From assembly GCA_903940425.1 (NCBI GenBank), contig CAJAKX010000255.1, positions 1 through 36,948 of the forward strand: 36,948 bases of DNA. Reading direction: 5' to 3'. The stretch comes from an uncultured Opitutia bacterium (GTDB lineage: Bacteria > Verrucomicrobiota > Verrucomicrobiia > Opitutales > Opitutaceae). This document shows positions 1 through 9,131 of this stretch, piece after piece; positions within the stretch are counted from its first letter, which is position 1, and every line of letters begins with the position of its first letter. The position numbers and the translations under genes are program-made. The notes beneath the pieces were generated by a model. It worked only from the letters and a program-made list of their open reading frames with translations. It was not told where the DNA came from and did no database searches.

Positions 1-58
1 GGCGCAGCTCCTCACCAAGATTGTCGAAACGTCCACCAAGGCTCCGGCCCGCACCTAA
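1..58 (+). CDS. tuf: C-terminal end of a translation elongation factor, probably EF-Tu (partial)
   Basis: Only the last 18 codons are present, ending in TAA at 56-58. The readable end ([18 protein letters not shown]) resembles the EF-Tu C-terminus, which usually reads VGAGVVTKIIE, but with LL for VV and an extra tail of about ten residues. The position directly before rpsJ, with a 20-bp gap, is where tuf (or fusA) normally lies in bacterial str-S10 clusters. EF-G is the alternative; its usual ending fits less well. The call rests on a very short stretch and on synteny. Confidence 0.5.
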   Translation, partial: AQLLTKIVETSTKAPART

Positions 59-78
59 ACCCCGTTCTTTGCACCGCC

Positions 79-387
79 ATGAAAGGCCAGCGCATTCGCA
101 TCAAGCTTCAAGGTTTTGACTATCGCGTCATCGACCAGTCGGCCTCGGAAATCGTCGAGACCGCCAAGCGCTCCGGCGCCCGCGTCTCCGGCCCGATCCC
201 GCTGCCGACCAGCATCGAGAAACTCTCGGTCAACCGCTCCCCGCACGTGGACAAGAAATCCATGGAGCAGTTCGAGACGCGCACCCACAAACGCCTCATC
301 GACATCATCGAGCCCACCGCCCAGACCGTCGATGAACTCAAAAAACTGAACCTCCCGTCCGGCGTCGACATCACCATCAACGTTTAA
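79..387 (+). CDS. rpsJ: 30S ribosomal protein S10
   Basis: 102 residues, the usual length for S10. The N-terminal strand [19 protein letters not shown] and the later GPIPLPT loop are typical of the family. S10 binds the 30S head (and NusB in antitermination in species where that is known). It is the first gene of the S10 cluster here, 20 bp after the elongation-factor stop. A 104-bp gap to rplC follows, unusually long for this operon. Start chosen at the first ATG, which gives the standard N-terminus. Confidence 0.97.
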   Translation: MKGQRIRIKLQGFDYRVIDQSASEIVETAKRSGARVSGPIPLPTSIEKLSVNRSPHVDKKSMEQFETRTHKRLIDIIEPTAQTVDELKKLNLPSGVDITINV

Positions 388-408
388 CGCACACTTTCTG
401 ACAGACAG

Positions 409-448
409 TTAGCAGCCAGCCAGCGGGCTCACCGCCGGCAATTGCTAA
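409..448 (+). promoter_or_regulatory. Imperfect hairpin in the rpsJ-rplC gap
   Basis: TTAGCA (409-414) is complementary to TGCTAA (443-448). Between them GCC/GGC and GCGG/CCGC can also pair around a GCTCA loop. The hairpin lies in the 104-bp gap between rpsJ and rplC, the longest gap in the S10 part of the operon. It could be an mRNA leader, processing or attenuation structure for rplC and downstream genes. There is no U-run, so a classical terminator is unlikely. The role is inference only. Confidence 0.35.
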
Positions 449-491
449 TGTAGGTCTCACGAAACGGAACCCTCCACCTACCGCTTAGCCC

Positions 492-1142
492 ATGATCGCT
501 ACCCTTTTAGGCAAGAAGATCGGGATGACGCAGATCTATGACGCGCAAAACGTCCTGGTCCCCGTCACCGTGGTCGAAGCCGGCCCCTGCCCCGTGGTAC
601 AGGTGAAGACCGCTGAGAGTGACGGCTACAACGCCATCCAGCTCGGCTTCGCCAAAAAGAAGGTCAAGAACACCAGCAAGGCCGAACTCAACCACGCCAA
701 GAAAGCCGGCCTTACCGAAGCTCCGCGCGTGCTGAATGAGGTGCGCCTGGCCGAGCCGCCCGCCGTGAAGCCGGGTGAGATCGTCACGGTCGCCGCCTTC
801 AAAGAAGGCCAGCTCGTCGACGTCATCGGCATCTCGAAAGGCAAGGGCTTTCAGGGAGTCGTGCGTCGCTTCCGCGTCGCCGGCGGCCCCGCGGCTCACG
901 GCTCGATGTTCCATCGCCGTATCGGCTCCATCGGCATGCGCCAGACACCTGGCCGCTCGTGGAAAAACCAGGCGATGCCCGGGCACCTCGGTTCCGAGCA
1001 CTGCACCATGCAGAACCTGCATGTCGTGAAGGTGCTCCCTGAGAAAAACCTGCTCCTCGTGAAAGGCGCCATCCCCGGGGCGAATGGCGACGATGTCATC
1101 GTCCGCACCGCCATCAAGGGCCGGCTCAAGGCCGCGAAATAA
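492..1142 (+). CDS. rplC: 50S ribosomal protein L3
   Basis: 216 residues. The start MIATLLGKKIGMTQIY is the canonical bacterial L3 N-terminus, and the FQGVVRR, HRRIGSIGMRQTPGR and MPGHLG segments form the extended loop that reaches toward the peptidyl-transferase centre. L3 is an early-assembly large-subunit protein. rplD follows after a 21-bp gap, so the two are co-transcribed. Nothing in the sequence is odd. Confidence 0.97.
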   Translation: MIATLLGKKIGMTQIYDAQNVLVPVTVVEAGPCPVVQVKTAESDGYNAIQLGFAKKKVKNTSKAELNHAKKAGLTEAPRVLNEVRLAEPPAVKPGEIVTVAAFKEGQLVDVIGISKGKGFQGVVRRFRVAGGPAAHGSMFHRRIGSIGMRQTPGRSWKNQAMPGHLGSEHCTMQNLHVVKVLPEKNLLLVKGAIPGANGDDVIVRTAIKGRLKAAK

Positions 1143-1163
1143 CGAACCGGAGATTCCGCAGCC

Positions 1164-1796
1164 ATGAAGTTCAAAGTTTACAGTCCCGACGGCGCCCAAA
1201 GCCACGAAGCTGATTTCAGCATTCCCGCGTTCGAAGGCGAGAAGGGGGTGCAGGCCGTCAAGGAAGTCGTCGTGGCCCACCAGGCCAACGCCCGCCTCGG
1301 CACGCACTCCACCAAGAAGCGCGGCGAGGTCCGCGGCGGCGGCAGGAAGCCCTGGCGGCAGAAGGGCACCGGCCGCGCCCGCGCAGGCTCCATTCGTTCG
1401 CCCCTCTGGGGCGGTGGCGGCGTCGTGTTCGGCCCCAAGCCGCGTGACTACTCCAAGAAGATCAACGCCAAGGTGAAGGCGCTTGCCTTCAGCCGCGCCC
1501 TCTTTGATCGCGCCACAGCGGGTGACATCGACGTCATTGAGAAATTCGAGGTCAGCCCGGTAAAGACCAAGGTCATTGATCAGATCCTCACCCGCATCGC
1601 CCCCAAGGGGAAGGTGCTCATCGTCGACGATCCGTTCGCGCCCGAGATGCGCCGCGCCGCCCGCAACCTCGGGCGCATCACCCTGCAGGAGGCCGTCAAG
1701 CTCAACACCCTCGATCTCTGCCAGTACCGGAAGATCGTCATGTCGACCAAGGCCCTCGAAAAAATCATCGCCCGCGCGACCAACGGAGGCAATTGA
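1164..1796 (+). CDS. rplD: 50S ribosomal protein L4
   Basis: 210 residues. The basic loop TKKRGEVRGGGRKPWRQKGT followed by GRARAGSIRSP and WGGGGVVFGP is the L4 signature that lines the nascent-peptide tunnel. In E. coli L4 also represses the S10 operon; no equivalent leader can be shown here because the region upstream of rpsJ is cut off. The stop codon TGA shares one base with the ATG of rplW (TGATG), which suggests translational coupling. Confidence 0.97.
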   Translation: MKFKVYSPDGAQSHEADFSIPAFEGEKGVQAVKEVVVAHQANARLGTHSTKKRGEVRGGGRKPWRQKGTGRARAGSIRSPLWGGGGVVFGPKPRDYSKKINAKVKALAFSRALFDRATAGDIDVIEKFEVSPVKTKVIDQILTRIAPKGKVLIVDDPFAPEMRRAARNLGRITLQEAVKLNTLDLCQYRKIVMSTKALEKIIARATNGGN

Positions 1797-2080
1797 TGAT
1801 AAACGCCGACCAAGTGCTCAAGCACATGCGCCTGACGGAGAAGTCCAACAAGCTCTCCGCCAATTATAGCCAGTACACCTTTGAGGTCGCGCCGGCCGCC
1901 ACCAAGCACACCGTGCGCGAGGCCGTCGAGCAGACTTTCAAGGTCACCGTCACGCGCGTGAACATCCAGAATGTCCGCGGCAAGAACAAGCGCAGCCGCC
2001 AGGGCCGGCCGAGCCGCACCTCGGATTACAAGAAGGCCATCGTGACCCTCAAGGAGGGCGACAAGATCGAGCTCGTCTGA
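1796..2080 (+). CDS. rplW: 50S ribosomal protein L23
   Basis: 94 residues from ATG 1796. The ORF track begins one codon earlier at a TTG, but the ATG in the TGATG overlap with rplD is the more likely start. L23 sits at the tunnel exit and docks trigger factor and SRP. The region VTVTRVNIQNVRGKNKR followed by a C-terminal GDKIELV is typical. The gene is followed by a GAAAGGAG Shine-Dalgarno for rplB. Confidence 0.95.
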   Translation: MINADQVLKHMRLTEKSNKLSANYSQYTFEVAPAATKHTVREAVEQTFKVTVTRVNIQNVRGKNKRSRQGRPSRTSDYKKAIVTLKEGDKIELV

Positions 2081-2117
2081 ACCGCGCCGACCATCCTGTC
2101 GAAAGGAGACCACCATC

Positions 2118-2984
2118 ATGCCACTCAAAACCTTCCATCCGATCACCCCGAGCCTCCGTTTCACCGAGCTGAACCGCCCGGAGGGGATCACCGACAAGCG
2201 CCCGGAGCGCGGTCTGACCGAGCACAAGCACAAGACCGGCGGCCGCAATTGCTACGGCCGGCTCACCTCGCGCCGCCGCGGCGGCGGCCACAAGCAGCTC
2301 TACCGCATCATCGATTTCAAGCGGGCCAAGCTCGCGGCGCGCGCCCAGGTGCAGGCGATCGAATACGATCCCAATCGCACCGCCCTCATCGCCCTCATCG
2401 CCTATGGCGACGGCACGAAAAACTACATTCTCGCGCCCAAGGGCCTCAAGGTCGGTGACACCGTGATCAGCGCCAGCAAGTGCGAGAACAACGAGTACCG
2501 TCCCGGCGACGCTTATCCGCTCGAGACCATCCCGCCCGCCACCCGCGTGCATGCCGTCGAGCTCGTTCCGGGCCGCGGCGCCCAGCTCGCCCGCTCGGCC
2601 GGCGCCGGCCTCGAACTCATCACCGTCGAGAACGGCAACGCCCAGCTCAAGCTGCCCTCGGGCGAAATGCGCCTCGTCAATGCGAAGTGTCGCGCGACCA
2701 TCGGCGAGGTCGGCAATGCCGACCACATCAACGAATCGCTCGGCAAAGCCGGCCGCAACCGCTGGCTCGGGCGCCGTCCGCGCGTGCGCGGCATGGCGAT
2801 GAATCCGGTCGACCACCCCAACGGCGGCGGCCAGGGCAAGTCCAAGGGCGGTGGCGGCCGCCAGCAGGTCGTCTCTCCGTGGGGCCAGCTCGCGAAGGGT
2901 TTCCCGACGCGCCGCCGCTCCCGGCCCTCCAACAGCCTCATTCTCATCCGCCACAACGGCCGTCCGCCGCGTGGCAAGAAGTAA
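2118..2984 (+). CDS. rplB: 50S ribosomal protein L2
   Basis: 288 residues, slightly longer than the 273-277 usual in bacteria. [20 protein letters not shown] and MAMNPVDHP mark it as L2, a core 23S rRNA-binding protein near the peptidyl-transferase centre. The usual DHPHGGGEGR motif reads [10 protein letters not shown] here, so the second histidine is asparagine; the first histidine, kept in eukaryotic homologues as well, is intact. A clear Shine-Dalgarno (GAAAGGAG) precedes the ATG, which most genes in this operon lack. Confidence 0.97.
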   Translation: MPLKTFHPITPSLRFTELNRPEGITDKRPERGLTEHKHKTGGRNCYGRLTSRRRGGGHKQLYRIIDFKRAKLAARAQVQAIEYDPNRTALIALIAYGDGTKNYILAPKGLKVGDTVISASKCENNEYRPGDAYPLETIPPATRVHAVELVPGRGAQLARSAGAGLELITVENGNAQLKLPSGEMRLVNAKCRATIGEVGNADHINESLGKAGRNRWLGRRPRVRGMAMNPVDHPNGGGQGKSKGGGGRQQVVSPWGQLAKGFPTRRRSRPSNSLILIRHNGRPPRGKK

Positions 2985-3029
2985 ACCCGCCCGGCGTCCC
3001 ACGCCCATCGCCCATCCCCCCTTCCCACC

Positions 3030-3305
3030 ATGGCCCGTTCAATCAAGAAAGGTTACTTCGTCGATCCACACCTGATGGCGAAAATCGAGAAGGCCGGCAA
3101 GGCCAGCTCGCGCAAACCCATCCAGACCTGGTCCCGCCGCTCGACGATCACCCCCGACTTCGTCGGCCACACCTTCAACGTCCACAACGGCAAGGCGTTT
3201 GTCACCGTGTACGTGACCGAGAACATGGTCGGCCACAAACTCGGCGAGTTCGCCCCGACCCGCATCTTCAAGGCCCACGGCGGCATGACCCGCAAGGAGA
3301 TCTGA
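3030..3305 (+). CDS. rpsS: 30S ribosomal protein S19
   Basis: 91 residues, the standard length. [15 protein letters not shown] at the start and [16 protein letters not shown] near the end are family hallmarks. S19 forms part of the 30S head and contacts S13 and the A-site finger of the large subunit. The order rplB-rpsS-rplV matches the bacterial S10 operon. No anomaly was seen. Confidence 0.97.
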   Translation: MARSIKKGYFVDPHLMAKIEKAGKASSRKPIQTWSRRSTITPDFVGHTFNVHNGKAFVTVYVTENMVGHKLGEFAPTRIFKAHGGMTRKEI

Positions 3306-3329
3306 ACGCGCTCCGCCGCCCAACCCACC

Positions 3330-3680
3330 ATGGAAGTCCAAGCCCTTACCCGCAACGCGCGCATGTCGCCGAAGAAAGTGCGCGAAGTCACCCGCCAGAT
3401 CCAGGGACACAAGGTCCCCGATGCGGTCGACCTGCTCTCGCTCATCCCGCGCAAGTCCGCGCGCCTGGTGCTCAAGACGCTCAAGAGCGCCATTGCCAAC
3501 GCGGAGAACAACCCGAAGGTCAACCTCACGGCGGACCAGCTGGTTGTCTACCGCGCCCTCGTGGAAAACGGTCCGGTGCTCCGCCGTTTCAAGGCCGGTC
3601 CCCGTGGCACCGCCATGCCGCGCCGCAAGAAGATGTCCCACATCCGCATCGTCCTCACCGACGAGGCGAAGAAAAACTAA
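3330..3680 (+). CDS. rplV: 50S ribosomal protein L22
   Basis: 116 residues. [21 protein letters not shown] at the N-terminus and the C-terminal hairpin [16 protein letters not shown], which extends along the exit tunnel, identify L22. It lies between rpsS and rpsC as in other bacteria, with a 24-bp gap upstream. Normal length and motifs. Confidence 0.97.
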   Translation: MEVQALTRNARMSPKKVREVTRQIQGHKVPDAVDLLSLIPRKSARLVLKTLKSAIANAENNPKVNLTADQLVVYRALVENGPVLRRFKAGPRGTAMPRRKKMSHIRIVLTDEAKKN

Positions 3681-3721
3681 CCCCCGCCCAACCCCGCCCG
3701 CCTCGGCCAACCTCCGCTCCC

Positions 3722-4357
3722 ATGGGTCAGAAGACACATCCCGTCGGTTTCCGCCTCGCCCTCACTCGCAACTGGCTGTCCCGCTGGTATGCGAGCAAGA
3801 AGGACTTTCCCGGCCTCCTCTACGAGGACCAGATCATCCGCCAGAAGCTCATGGAGAAGCTCAAACAGGCCTCCGTGCCGCGCATCTTCATCGAGCGCGC
3901 CTCCAACCGGGTCCGCGTGAAGATCTTCACGGCGCGCCCCGGCATCGTCATCGGCCGCAAGGGTCAGGAAATCGAGAAGATCAAGGACGAACTCGCCAAG
4001 CTCACCGGCAAGGAGATCCTCCTCGACATCCAGGAGGTCAAGAAGCCGGAGATCGAGGCCCAGCTCGTCGCGGAGAACGTCGCGCTCCAGCTCGAGCGCC
4101 GCATCGCCTTCCGCCGGGCCATGAAGAAGGCCATCGAGATGGCCATGACGCTCGGGGCCGAGGGCATCAAGATCCAGTGTTCCGGCCGCCTCGGCGGCTC
4201 CGAAATCGCCCGCCGCGAATGGCAGCGCAAGGGCCGCGTCCCGCTCCACACGCTCCGGGAGAACATCGACTACGGTTTTGCCGAGGCCCACACCCTCTAC
4301 GGCAAGATCGGCGTCAAATGCTGGATCTGCAAAAAAGACGCCGACATGACCAACTGA
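3722..4357 (+). CDS. rpsC: 30S ribosomal protein S3
   Basis: 211 residues from the ATG giving [14 protein letters not shown], the canonical S3 start; the ORF track's earlier start runs through upstream genes in another frame. The KH domain with [15 protein letters not shown] is clear at about residues 60-80, followed by the C-terminal [10 protein letters not shown] segment. S3 contributes to mRNA entry and helicase activity. The protein is at the short end of the family, without the C-terminal tail some species carry. Confidence 0.97.
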   Translation: MGQKTHPVGFRLALTRNWLSRWYASKKDFPGLLYEDQIIRQKLMEKLKQASVPRIFIERASNRVRVKIFTARPGIVIGRKGQEIEKIKDELAKLTGKEILLDIQEVKKPEIEAQLVAENVALQLERRIAFRRAMKKAIEMAMTLGAEGIKIQCSGRLGGSEIARREWQRKGRVPLHTLRENIDYGFAEAHTLYGKIGVKCWICKKDADMTN

Positions 4358-4368
4358 GCCGAAACCTT

Positions 4369-4396
4369 CGACTCCCGACCACCGACTCTCGACCCT
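4369..4396. repeat. Heptamer tandem repeat, four units (rpsC-rplP gap)
   Basis: Four consecutive 7-bp units, CGACTCC, CGACCAC, CGACTCT and CGACCCT, fill most of the rpsC-rplP gap and run into a T5 stretch just before the rplP start. The same CGACC and CGACCCTTTTT pieces recur before rpsD (13635). It belongs to the window-wide family of degenerate heptamer arrays listed in the findings. Confidence 0.7.
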
Positions 4397-4405
4397 TTTT
4401 AAGCC

Positions 4406-4828
4406 ATGGCTCTCTCTCCCGCCCGCAGCAAATACCGCAAGATGCAGAAAGGCAGCCTCGCCGGCAAAGCCAAGCGTGGCAACACGCTCGCCTTCGGCGA
4501 ATTCGGCCTGCAGTCCCTGACGCGCGGCCCCATGACCGGCGCACAGATCGAGGCCGCGCGCGTGGCCATCACCCGTCATCTCAAACGCAAGGGCAAACTC
4601 TGGATCCGCGTGTTCCCGCACAAGCCCGTCACCAAGAAGCCCGCCGAAACCCGCATGGGTCACGGCAAGGGCCCGGTGGAGTACTACGTGGCGCGGATCA
4701 AACCCGGCGTGGTGCTCTTCGAAATCGGCGGCATTCCCGCCAAGATCGCCAAGGAGGCCTTCCGCCTCGCCGACACCAAACTGCCGTTCAAGTGCCGCTT
4801 CATCGTCCGCGAAGGCGCGGTGGTGTGA
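4406..4828 (+). CDS. rplP: 50S ribosomal protein L16
   Basis: 140 residues. The start [18 protein letters not shown] and the segments [21 protein letters not shown] and [15 protein letters not shown] are classic L16. The protein helps place aminoacyl-tRNA in the A site. No ribosome-binding site is obvious; the upstream gap is instead filled by a heptamer tandem repeat. The length is normal. Confidence 0.97.
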   Translation: MALSPARSKYRKMQKGSLAGKAKRGNTLAFGEFGLQSLTRGPMTGAQIEAARVAITRHLKRKGKLWIRVFPHKPVTKKPAETRMGHGKGPVEYYVARIKPGVVLFEIGGIPAKIAKEAFRLADTKLPFKCRFIVREGAVV

Positions 4829-4868
4829 GCCCGGCCATAACCGCCAACCTCGTCCCTCCGCCTCCACC

Positions 4869-5075
4869 ATGACGACGAAAGAGATTCGCGAGCTTTCCCC
4901 CGCGGAGCTTGCCACCAAGCTGCGCGAGACCCGCGAACAGCTGCTCCAGCTCCGGCTGCGCAAACAAACCGGCCAGGTCGAAAAGCCGCATCTTCTGCAC
5001 GTACACCGCAAGGACATCGCCCGCCTCGAAACCATCCTGCATGCCAAGAAGCAGGCTCCCCCCACGGCCGCCTGA
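4869..5075 (+). CDS. rpmC: 50S ribosomal protein L29
   Basis: 68 residues, the usual size. [20 protein letters not shown] and LRLRKQTGQ followed by IARLETIL form the two long helices of L29, which sits next to L23 at the tunnel exit. It lies between rplP and rpsQ as expected. The C-terminal few residues (QAPPTAA) are a short variable tail. Confidence 0.95.
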   Translation: MTTKEIRELSPAELATKLRETREQLLQLRLRKQTGQVEKPHLLHVHRKDIARLETILHAKKQAPPTAA

Positions 5076-5100
5076 CGCGCATCTCCAACCGATTTTCCAC

Positions 5101-5490
5101 ATGTCCGCTCCCACCCGCAGCAAGCGCAAGACTTTCATCGGCTTCGTCACCAGCCGCATGGGCGCCAAGTCCGTCAAGGTCACCGTCCCTTATCGGACCC
5201 CGCATCCGCGTTACCAGAAGGTCATCAACCGCCAGACCGTCGTGCACGCGCATGACGAGAAGAACGAGGCCAAGGTCGGCGACAAGGTCGAAGTCATGGA
5301 GACCCGCCCGCTCAGCCGGCTGAAGCGCTGGCGGGTCATCCGCGTGGTCGAGGCCGCCAAGACCGGCATCGCCCAGGCCATCTCCGAGCAGGACGTGGCC
5401 CAGACCGTTCCCACCAAGCTCACGCCCGCCCCGGCTCCGGCCGCCAGTCACGCCGAAACCCCGGCGGCGGCGGGCGCACCGTCGGCCTGA
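5101..5490 (+). CDS. rpsQ: 30S ribosomal protein S17 with a C-terminal extension
   Basis: 129 residues, against roughly 80-90 in most bacteria. The S17 OB-fold occupies about residues 8-85 (FIGFVTSRMGAKSVKVTV, YQKVINRQTVVHAHDE, GDKVEVMETRPLSRLKRWRV). After this comes about 40 residues ending in an Ala/Pro-rich low-complexity tail (PAPAPAASHAETPAAAGAP). Start at ATG 5101 gives the family N-terminus; the ORF track's upstream extension overlaps rpmC. S17 binds 16S rRNA early in 30S assembly. Confidence 0.95.
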   Translation: MSAPTRSKRKTFIGFVTSRMGAKSVKVTVPYRTPHPRYQKVINRQTVVHAHDEKNEAKVGDKVEVMETRPLSRLKRWRVIRVVEAAKTGIAQAISEQDVAQTVPTKLTPAPAPAASHAETPAAAGAPSA

Positions 5491-5528
5491 ACCCGCAACC
5501 CTGAACGCCGCCAACCCGGAGGCCCGCC

Positions 5529-5894
5529 ATGATTCAACTGCGCTCCATTCTCGAAATCGCCGACAACACCGGCGCCCGCAGGGCGGCGCTGATCCAGCGC
5601 ATGGGTCAGACCACGCCTTACGCCCACGTCGGTGACATTGTCACCGTCCACATCAAGGAAAGCTCGACCGACGCCACGGTGAAGAAGGGCGAGGTGGTGA
5701 AGGCCGTGGTGGTCCGCACCAAGGCGCCCATCCGCCGGAATGACGGCAGCTATCTTCGCTTCGACAGCAACGCGATCGTCATCATCGACCCCGACGGCAA
5801 CCCGCGGGGCACGCGCATCTTCGGCCCGGTGGCCCGTGAACTGCGCGCGAAAAACTTCATGAAGATCATCTCGCTCGCCCCGGAGGTTCTCTGA
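5529..5894 (+). CDS. rplN: 50S ribosomal protein L14
   Basis: 121 residues, standard length. [19 protein letters not shown], the [15 protein letters not shown] strand and [13 protein letters not shown] identify L14, which lies at the intersubunit face and is the docking site of RsfS in species that have it. The alanine after the RR pair in [11 protein letters not shown] replaces the more usual valine or cysteine region of the family and is a minor difference. rplX starts 2 bp after the stop. Confidence 0.97.
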   Translation: MIQLRSILEIADNTGARRAALIQRMGQTTPYAHVGDIVTVHIKESSTDATVKKGEVVKAVVVRTKAPIRRNDGSYLRFDSNAIVIIDPDGNPRGTRIFGPVARELRAKNFMKIISLAPEVL

Positions 5895-5896
5895 CC

Positions 5897-6172
5897 ATGC
5901 AGAAGTTTCACATCAAACGCGGCGACACGGTCGTCGTCATCGCCGGCGCCCACCGGGGCAAGCAGGGCAAGGTGCTCGAGATCCTGGCCGACAAGCAGCG
6001 GGCGCGCGTGGAGGGCGTGGCCATGGTCAAGCGCCACCTCAAGAAATCGCAGGAGCATCCGCAGGGCACCATCGCCGAGCGCGAGGGCTCCGTCCACGTC
6101 TCCAACCTCATGGCTCTCGCCCGCTGGGAGCAGAGCAAGGCGGCCAAAAAAGAGGCTGCCGCCAAAACCTGA
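5897..6172 (+). CDS. rplX: 50S ribosomal protein L24
   Basis: 91 residues. A KOW motif lies at the N-terminus (GDTVVVIAGAHRGKQGKVLE), followed by VEGVAMVKRHLKKS and SNLMAL. L24 is an assembly initiator for the large subunit. It begins 2 bp after rplN, so the two are almost certainly coupled. The last ten residues are a Lys/Ala-rich tail. A 101-bp gap to rplE follows, in which I see no gene and no convincing structure. Confidence 0.96.
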   Translation: MQKFHIKRGDTVVVIAGAHRGKQGKVLEILADKQRARVEGVAMVKRHLKKSQEHPQGTIAEREGSVHVSNLMALARWEQSKAAKKEAAAKT

Positions 6173-6273
6173 AGGGCGGAGGCCGCCGCCGTCCCGCTGC
6201 CCTTTGCCGATCCACTTCTCTTTTCCCATCAACACTCAATCCGCCTCCGGCTCGGAAACCCGGTCGCATCACC

Positions 6274-6855
6274 ATGAGTTACACTCCCTCCCTTAGGAAA
6301 CAATACCTCGAGCACGTCGTGCCCGAGCTGATGAAGCTGCGCGGCTACACGAACAAGCACGAGGTGCCCCGCCTGCAGAAGATCACCATCAACACCGGCA
6401 TCGACGCCGAGGCGGACAAGAACGCGATCGCCGATGTGCAGCGCGATGTCGCCACCCTGGCCGGCCAGAAGCCCGTGCTGGCGAAGTCGCGGAAGGCCAT
6501 CGCCAACTTCAAGCTCAAGCAGGGCCAGATCGTCGGCTGCCACGTCACGCTCCGCGGCTCCAGCATGTGGGAGTTTCTCCTCCGCCTCATCGCCGTGGCG
6601 CTGCCGACCATCCGCGACTTCCGCGGCATGTCCCCCAAGCTCGACGGCCAGGGCAACTACACCATCGGCATCACCGACCACACCATCTTTCCCGAGATCA
6701 CCGTCGACAACGTGAAGAAGCACATCGGCCTCGACATCACCATTGTCACGAGCGCCAACACCGACGACGAGGCGCGCGAACTCCTGCGGCTGCTCGGCAT
6801 GCCTTTCCGCCGGGTCGAGGGCCCCGCCAAACCCACCGCCACCAAGGCCGCCTGA
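6274..6855 (+). CDS. rplE: 50S ribosomal protein L5
   Basis: 193 residues. [31 protein letters not shown] and GCHVTLRG mark L5, the 5S rRNA-binding protein of the central protuberance; the [21 protein letters not shown] segment is also diagnostic. The C-terminal [12 protein letters not shown] is a short extension. Start at the ATG giving [19 protein letters not shown], as in other L5 proteins. Confidence 0.97.
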   Translation: MSYTPSLRKQYLEHVVPELMKLRGYTNKHEVPRLQKITINTGIDAEADKNAIADVQRDVATLAGQKPVLAKSRKAIANFKLKQGQIVGCHVTLRGSSMWEFLLRLIAVALPTIRDFRGMSPKLDGQGNYTIGITDHTIFPEITVDNVKKHIGLDITIVTSANTDDEARELLRLLGMPFRRVEGPAKPTATKAA

Positions 6856-6874
6856 CCTTCCAACCTCTCCGACC

Positions 6875-7180
6875 ATGCCCAAGACCTCCGCCATCGAGCG
6901 CAACAAGAAACGCCGGCGCCTCGTCGAAAAGTACAAGGCCAAGCGCGCCGAACTGAAGGCCATCCTCGCCAACCCGAAGACCACGGACGTGGAATTCTTT
7001 GCCGCGCAGAAGAAGATCGCCAAGCTCCCGCGCAACTCCTCGGCTGTGCGCATCCGCAACCGCTGCTCCCTCAGCGGCCGCCCGCGCGGCTACATCGGCA
7101 AATTCGGCGTCTCGCGCATCACCTTCCGCGAGCTGGCCCTCGCCGGCAAGATTCCCGGCGTGATCAAATCCTCCTGGTGA
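6875..7180 (+). CDS. rpsN: 30S ribosomal protein S14, long zinc-free type
   Basis: 101 residues from ATG 6875 ([20 protein letters not shown]). The C-terminal half ([39 protein letters not shown]) is typical. Only one cysteine remains where the short zinc-binding form has a CxxC-CxxC set, so this is the long C-minus form. The ORF track's upstream extension lies in the rplE region and is not needed. Confidence 0.96.
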   Translation: MPKTSAIERNKKRRRLVEKYKAKRAELKAILANPKTTDVEFFAAQKKIAKLPRNSSAVRIRNRCSLSGRPRGYIGKFGVSRITFRELALAGKIPGVIKSSW

Positions 7181-7240
7181 CCACTTTTGCCGGCGGGAGT
7201 GGGATATGACCCGCCCGGCGCCAACCCAACAACATCCAAC

Positions 7241-7633
7241 ATGACCGACCCGATCAGTGATTTCCTGACCCGCCTGCGCAACGCCAGCAAGGCCCGTCTC
7301 GAAGAGTGCGCCGCCCCGTACTCGAAACTCAAGGAAGGCCTCGCCGCCATCCTCAAGGCCGAGGGCTATGTCGCCGACTATTCAACCGGTGCCGACGAAC
7401 TGGGCCACAAGACCCTCGTGGTGAAGCTCAAATATGTCGACAGCGCGCCCGCCATCACCGGCATCCGCCGCATGAGCACGCCCGGCCGCCGGCTCTATTG
7501 CCGGGCCGGCGAGATTGCGCTCGTCCTCAACGGCCTCGGCATCTCGATTCTTTCCACTTCCAAGGGTCTCTTGAAGGACCAGGACTGCCGCCGCCACAAG
7601 CTTGGCGGCGAACTCATCTGCAACGTTTGGTAA
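7241..7633 (+). CDS. rpsH: 30S ribosomal protein S8
   Basis: 130 residues from ATG 7241 (MTDPISDFLTRLRNASKA), the standard N-terminus. RRMSTPGRRLYCRAGEI and GLGISILSTSKGLL are the C-terminal signature, which binds 16S rRNA helix 21 and, in E. coli, the spc-operon mRNA. The final residues LGGELICNVW keep the usual GGE...W ending. Confidence 0.97.
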   Translation: MTDPISDFLTRLRNASKARLEECAAPYSKLKEGLAAILKAEGYVADYSTGADELGHKTLVVKLKYVDSAPAITGIRRMSTPGRRLYCRAGEIALVLNGLGISILSTSKGLLKDQDCRRHKLGGELICNVW

Positions 7634-7647
7634 GGAGACCCTCCGCC

Positions 7648-8187
7648 ATGAGCCGCATCGGCAAACAACCCGTTCCCATTCCCGACAAGGTCAAGGTCGA
7701 CGTGCAGGATCACTCCATCCTCGTGGAGGGCCCGAAGGGCAAGGTCAGCAAAACCTTCGCCGACGTCGTCAAGCTGTCGGTCAACGACAAGCACCAGATC
7801 ATCGTCACACCACTGGGGGAGAGCCGCTTCGCCAAGGCCATGTACGGCACCGCCCGCTCGGTCATTAACGGCATGGTCAAGGGCGTCACCGCGGGCTTCT
7901 CCAAGGACCTTGAAATCCAAGGCGTCGGCTTCAAGGCCGCCCTCAAGGGCAAGCAGCTCGATCTCACGCTCGGCTTTTCGCACCCGATCCTTTTCGACAT
8001 CCCCGAGGGCATCAAGGTGACCGTCACCGACAACACCAAGCTCAAGGTCGAAGGAGCCGACAAGCAGATGGTCGGCGCCGTCACTGCCGAGATTCGCAGC
8101 TTCTATCCGCCCGAGCCCTACAAGGGCAAGGGCGTGCGCATCGTCGGCGAGCGCGTCCGCCGCAAGGAAGGCAAGACCGTCGCGTAA
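7648..8187 (+). CDS. rplF: 50S ribosomal protein L6
   Basis: 179 residues from ATG 7648 (MSRIGKQPVPIP), preceded by a strong TAAGGAG site that overlaps the rpsH stop. VEGPKGKVSKTF and the C-terminal RSFYPPEPYKGKGVR are hallmarks. L6 lies near the sarcin-ricin loop and the factor-binding site. The long upstream extension in the ORF track is the shadow of rpsH. Confidence 0.97.
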   Translation: MSRIGKQPVPIPDKVKVDVQDHSILVEGPKGKVSKTFADVVKLSVNDKHQIIVTPLGESRFAKAMYGTARSVINGMVKGVTAGFSKDLEIQGVGFKAALKGKQLDLTLGFSHPILFDIPEGIKVTVTDNTKLKVEGADKQMVGAVTAEIRSFYPPEPYKGKGVRIVGERVRRKEGKTVA

Positions 8188-8225
8188 CGACTCCCGTTAC
8201 CAATTTTCACCGGGTCGCACCAGCC

Positions 8226-8588
8226 ATGAACACCATTCACAAAGCCCAGCTGCTGCAGAAGCGCAAGTGGCGCATCCGCCAGAAGATCGCCGGCACCGCC
8301 GCGCGGCCGCGCCTCAGCGTCAAGTTTTCGGGCAAGCACATCTACGCCCAGGCGATCAACGACGACAACGCCACCACGGTTGTCTTTCTCTCCAGCGTCG
8401 ATCCCGAACTCCGCAAACAGAACCTCAAGGCCAACCTGGCCGGCGCCAAGGCGCTCGGGACGGCCTTCGGCGCCAAGGCCCGGGCCGCCGGGCTTAGCCA
8501 GGTGGTCTTCGACCGCAACGGCCGGCCCTACCACGGCAAGGTGAAGAATTTTGCCGATGCCGCGCGCGCCGCCGGCCTTGTTTTTTAA
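8226..8588 (+). CDS. rplR: 50S ribosomal protein L18
   Basis: 120 residues, standard. RIRQKIAGTAARPRLSVKFS and KHIYAQAINDD mark the 5S rRNA-binding N-terminal part, and VVFDRNGRPYHGKVKNFADA the C-terminal part. It is followed after 9 bp by rpsE. Nothing unusual was seen. Confidence 0.96.
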   Translation: MNTIHKAQLLQKRKWRIRQKIAGTAARPRLSVKFSGKHIYAQAINDDNATTVVFLSSVDPELRKQNLKANLAGAKALGTAFGAKARAAGLSQVVFDRNGRPYHGKVKNFADAARAAGLVF

Positions 8589-8597
8589 CCAACGCCC

Positions 8598-9116
8598 ATG
8601 AGCATCCCATTCAGAAATCCCACTGCCTCGCGAGCCCCCGAGTCCGCCTCCGGCGCGCCCGAGATGATCGAGAAGGTCGTCTTCATCAACCGTTGCGCCA
8701 AGGTCGTCAAGGGCGGCCGCCGTTTCAGCTTCTCCGCGCTCGCGGTTGTCGGCGATCAGAAGGGCAGGGTCGGCATCGGCTACGGCAAGGCCAACGAGGT
8801 GCCCGACGCGATCAAGAAGAGCACCGAGCATGCCCGCAAAAGCATGGTCTTGGTGAAACTCAAGGGCGACACCATTCCGCATGCGGTGCTCGGCAAATTC
8901 GATGGCGGCAAGGTGTTCCTCCGCCCTGCCAGCCCCGGCACCGGCATCATCGCCGGCGGCGGCGTCCGCGCCGTCCTCGAGGCCGCGGGCATCCGCAACA
9001 TCCTTTCCAAATCGATGGGTTCGAATAACCACATCGCCGTCGTCCACGCCACGCTCAACGGCCTGCGCCAGCTCCGCCTCGCCGCAGACGTCCACGCCCT
9101 CCGCAGCCATGGTTGA
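8598..9116 (+). CDS. rpsE: 30S ribosomal protein S5
   Basis: 172 residues. [40 protein letters not shown] and [20 protein letters not shown] identify S5, which contributes to decoding accuracy and mRNA unwinding at the entry channel. A first stretch of about 25 residues ([19 protein letters not shown]) is a variable N-terminal extension; an internal ATG at MIEKVVF is an alternative start but has no better ribosome-binding site. rpmD, which usually follows, is absent. Confidence 0.95.
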   Translation: MSIPFRNPTASRAPESASGAPEMIEKVVFINRCAKVVKGGRRFSFSALAVVGDQKGRVGIGYGKANEVPDAIKKSTEHARKSMVLVKLKGDTIPHAVLGKFDGGKVFLRPASPGTGIIAGGGVRAVLEAAGIRNILSKSMGSNNHIAVVHATLNGLRQLRLAADVHALRSHG

Positions 9117-9131
9117 AACCTCATCCTGCAG

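Noticed and set aside
2480-4357. A 625-residue + strand ORF across rplB, rpsS, rplV and rpsC
   Set aside because: Only its last part (from 3722) is rpsC. The earlier part is Arg/Pro-rich shadow translation of GC-rich ribosomal genes in another frame.
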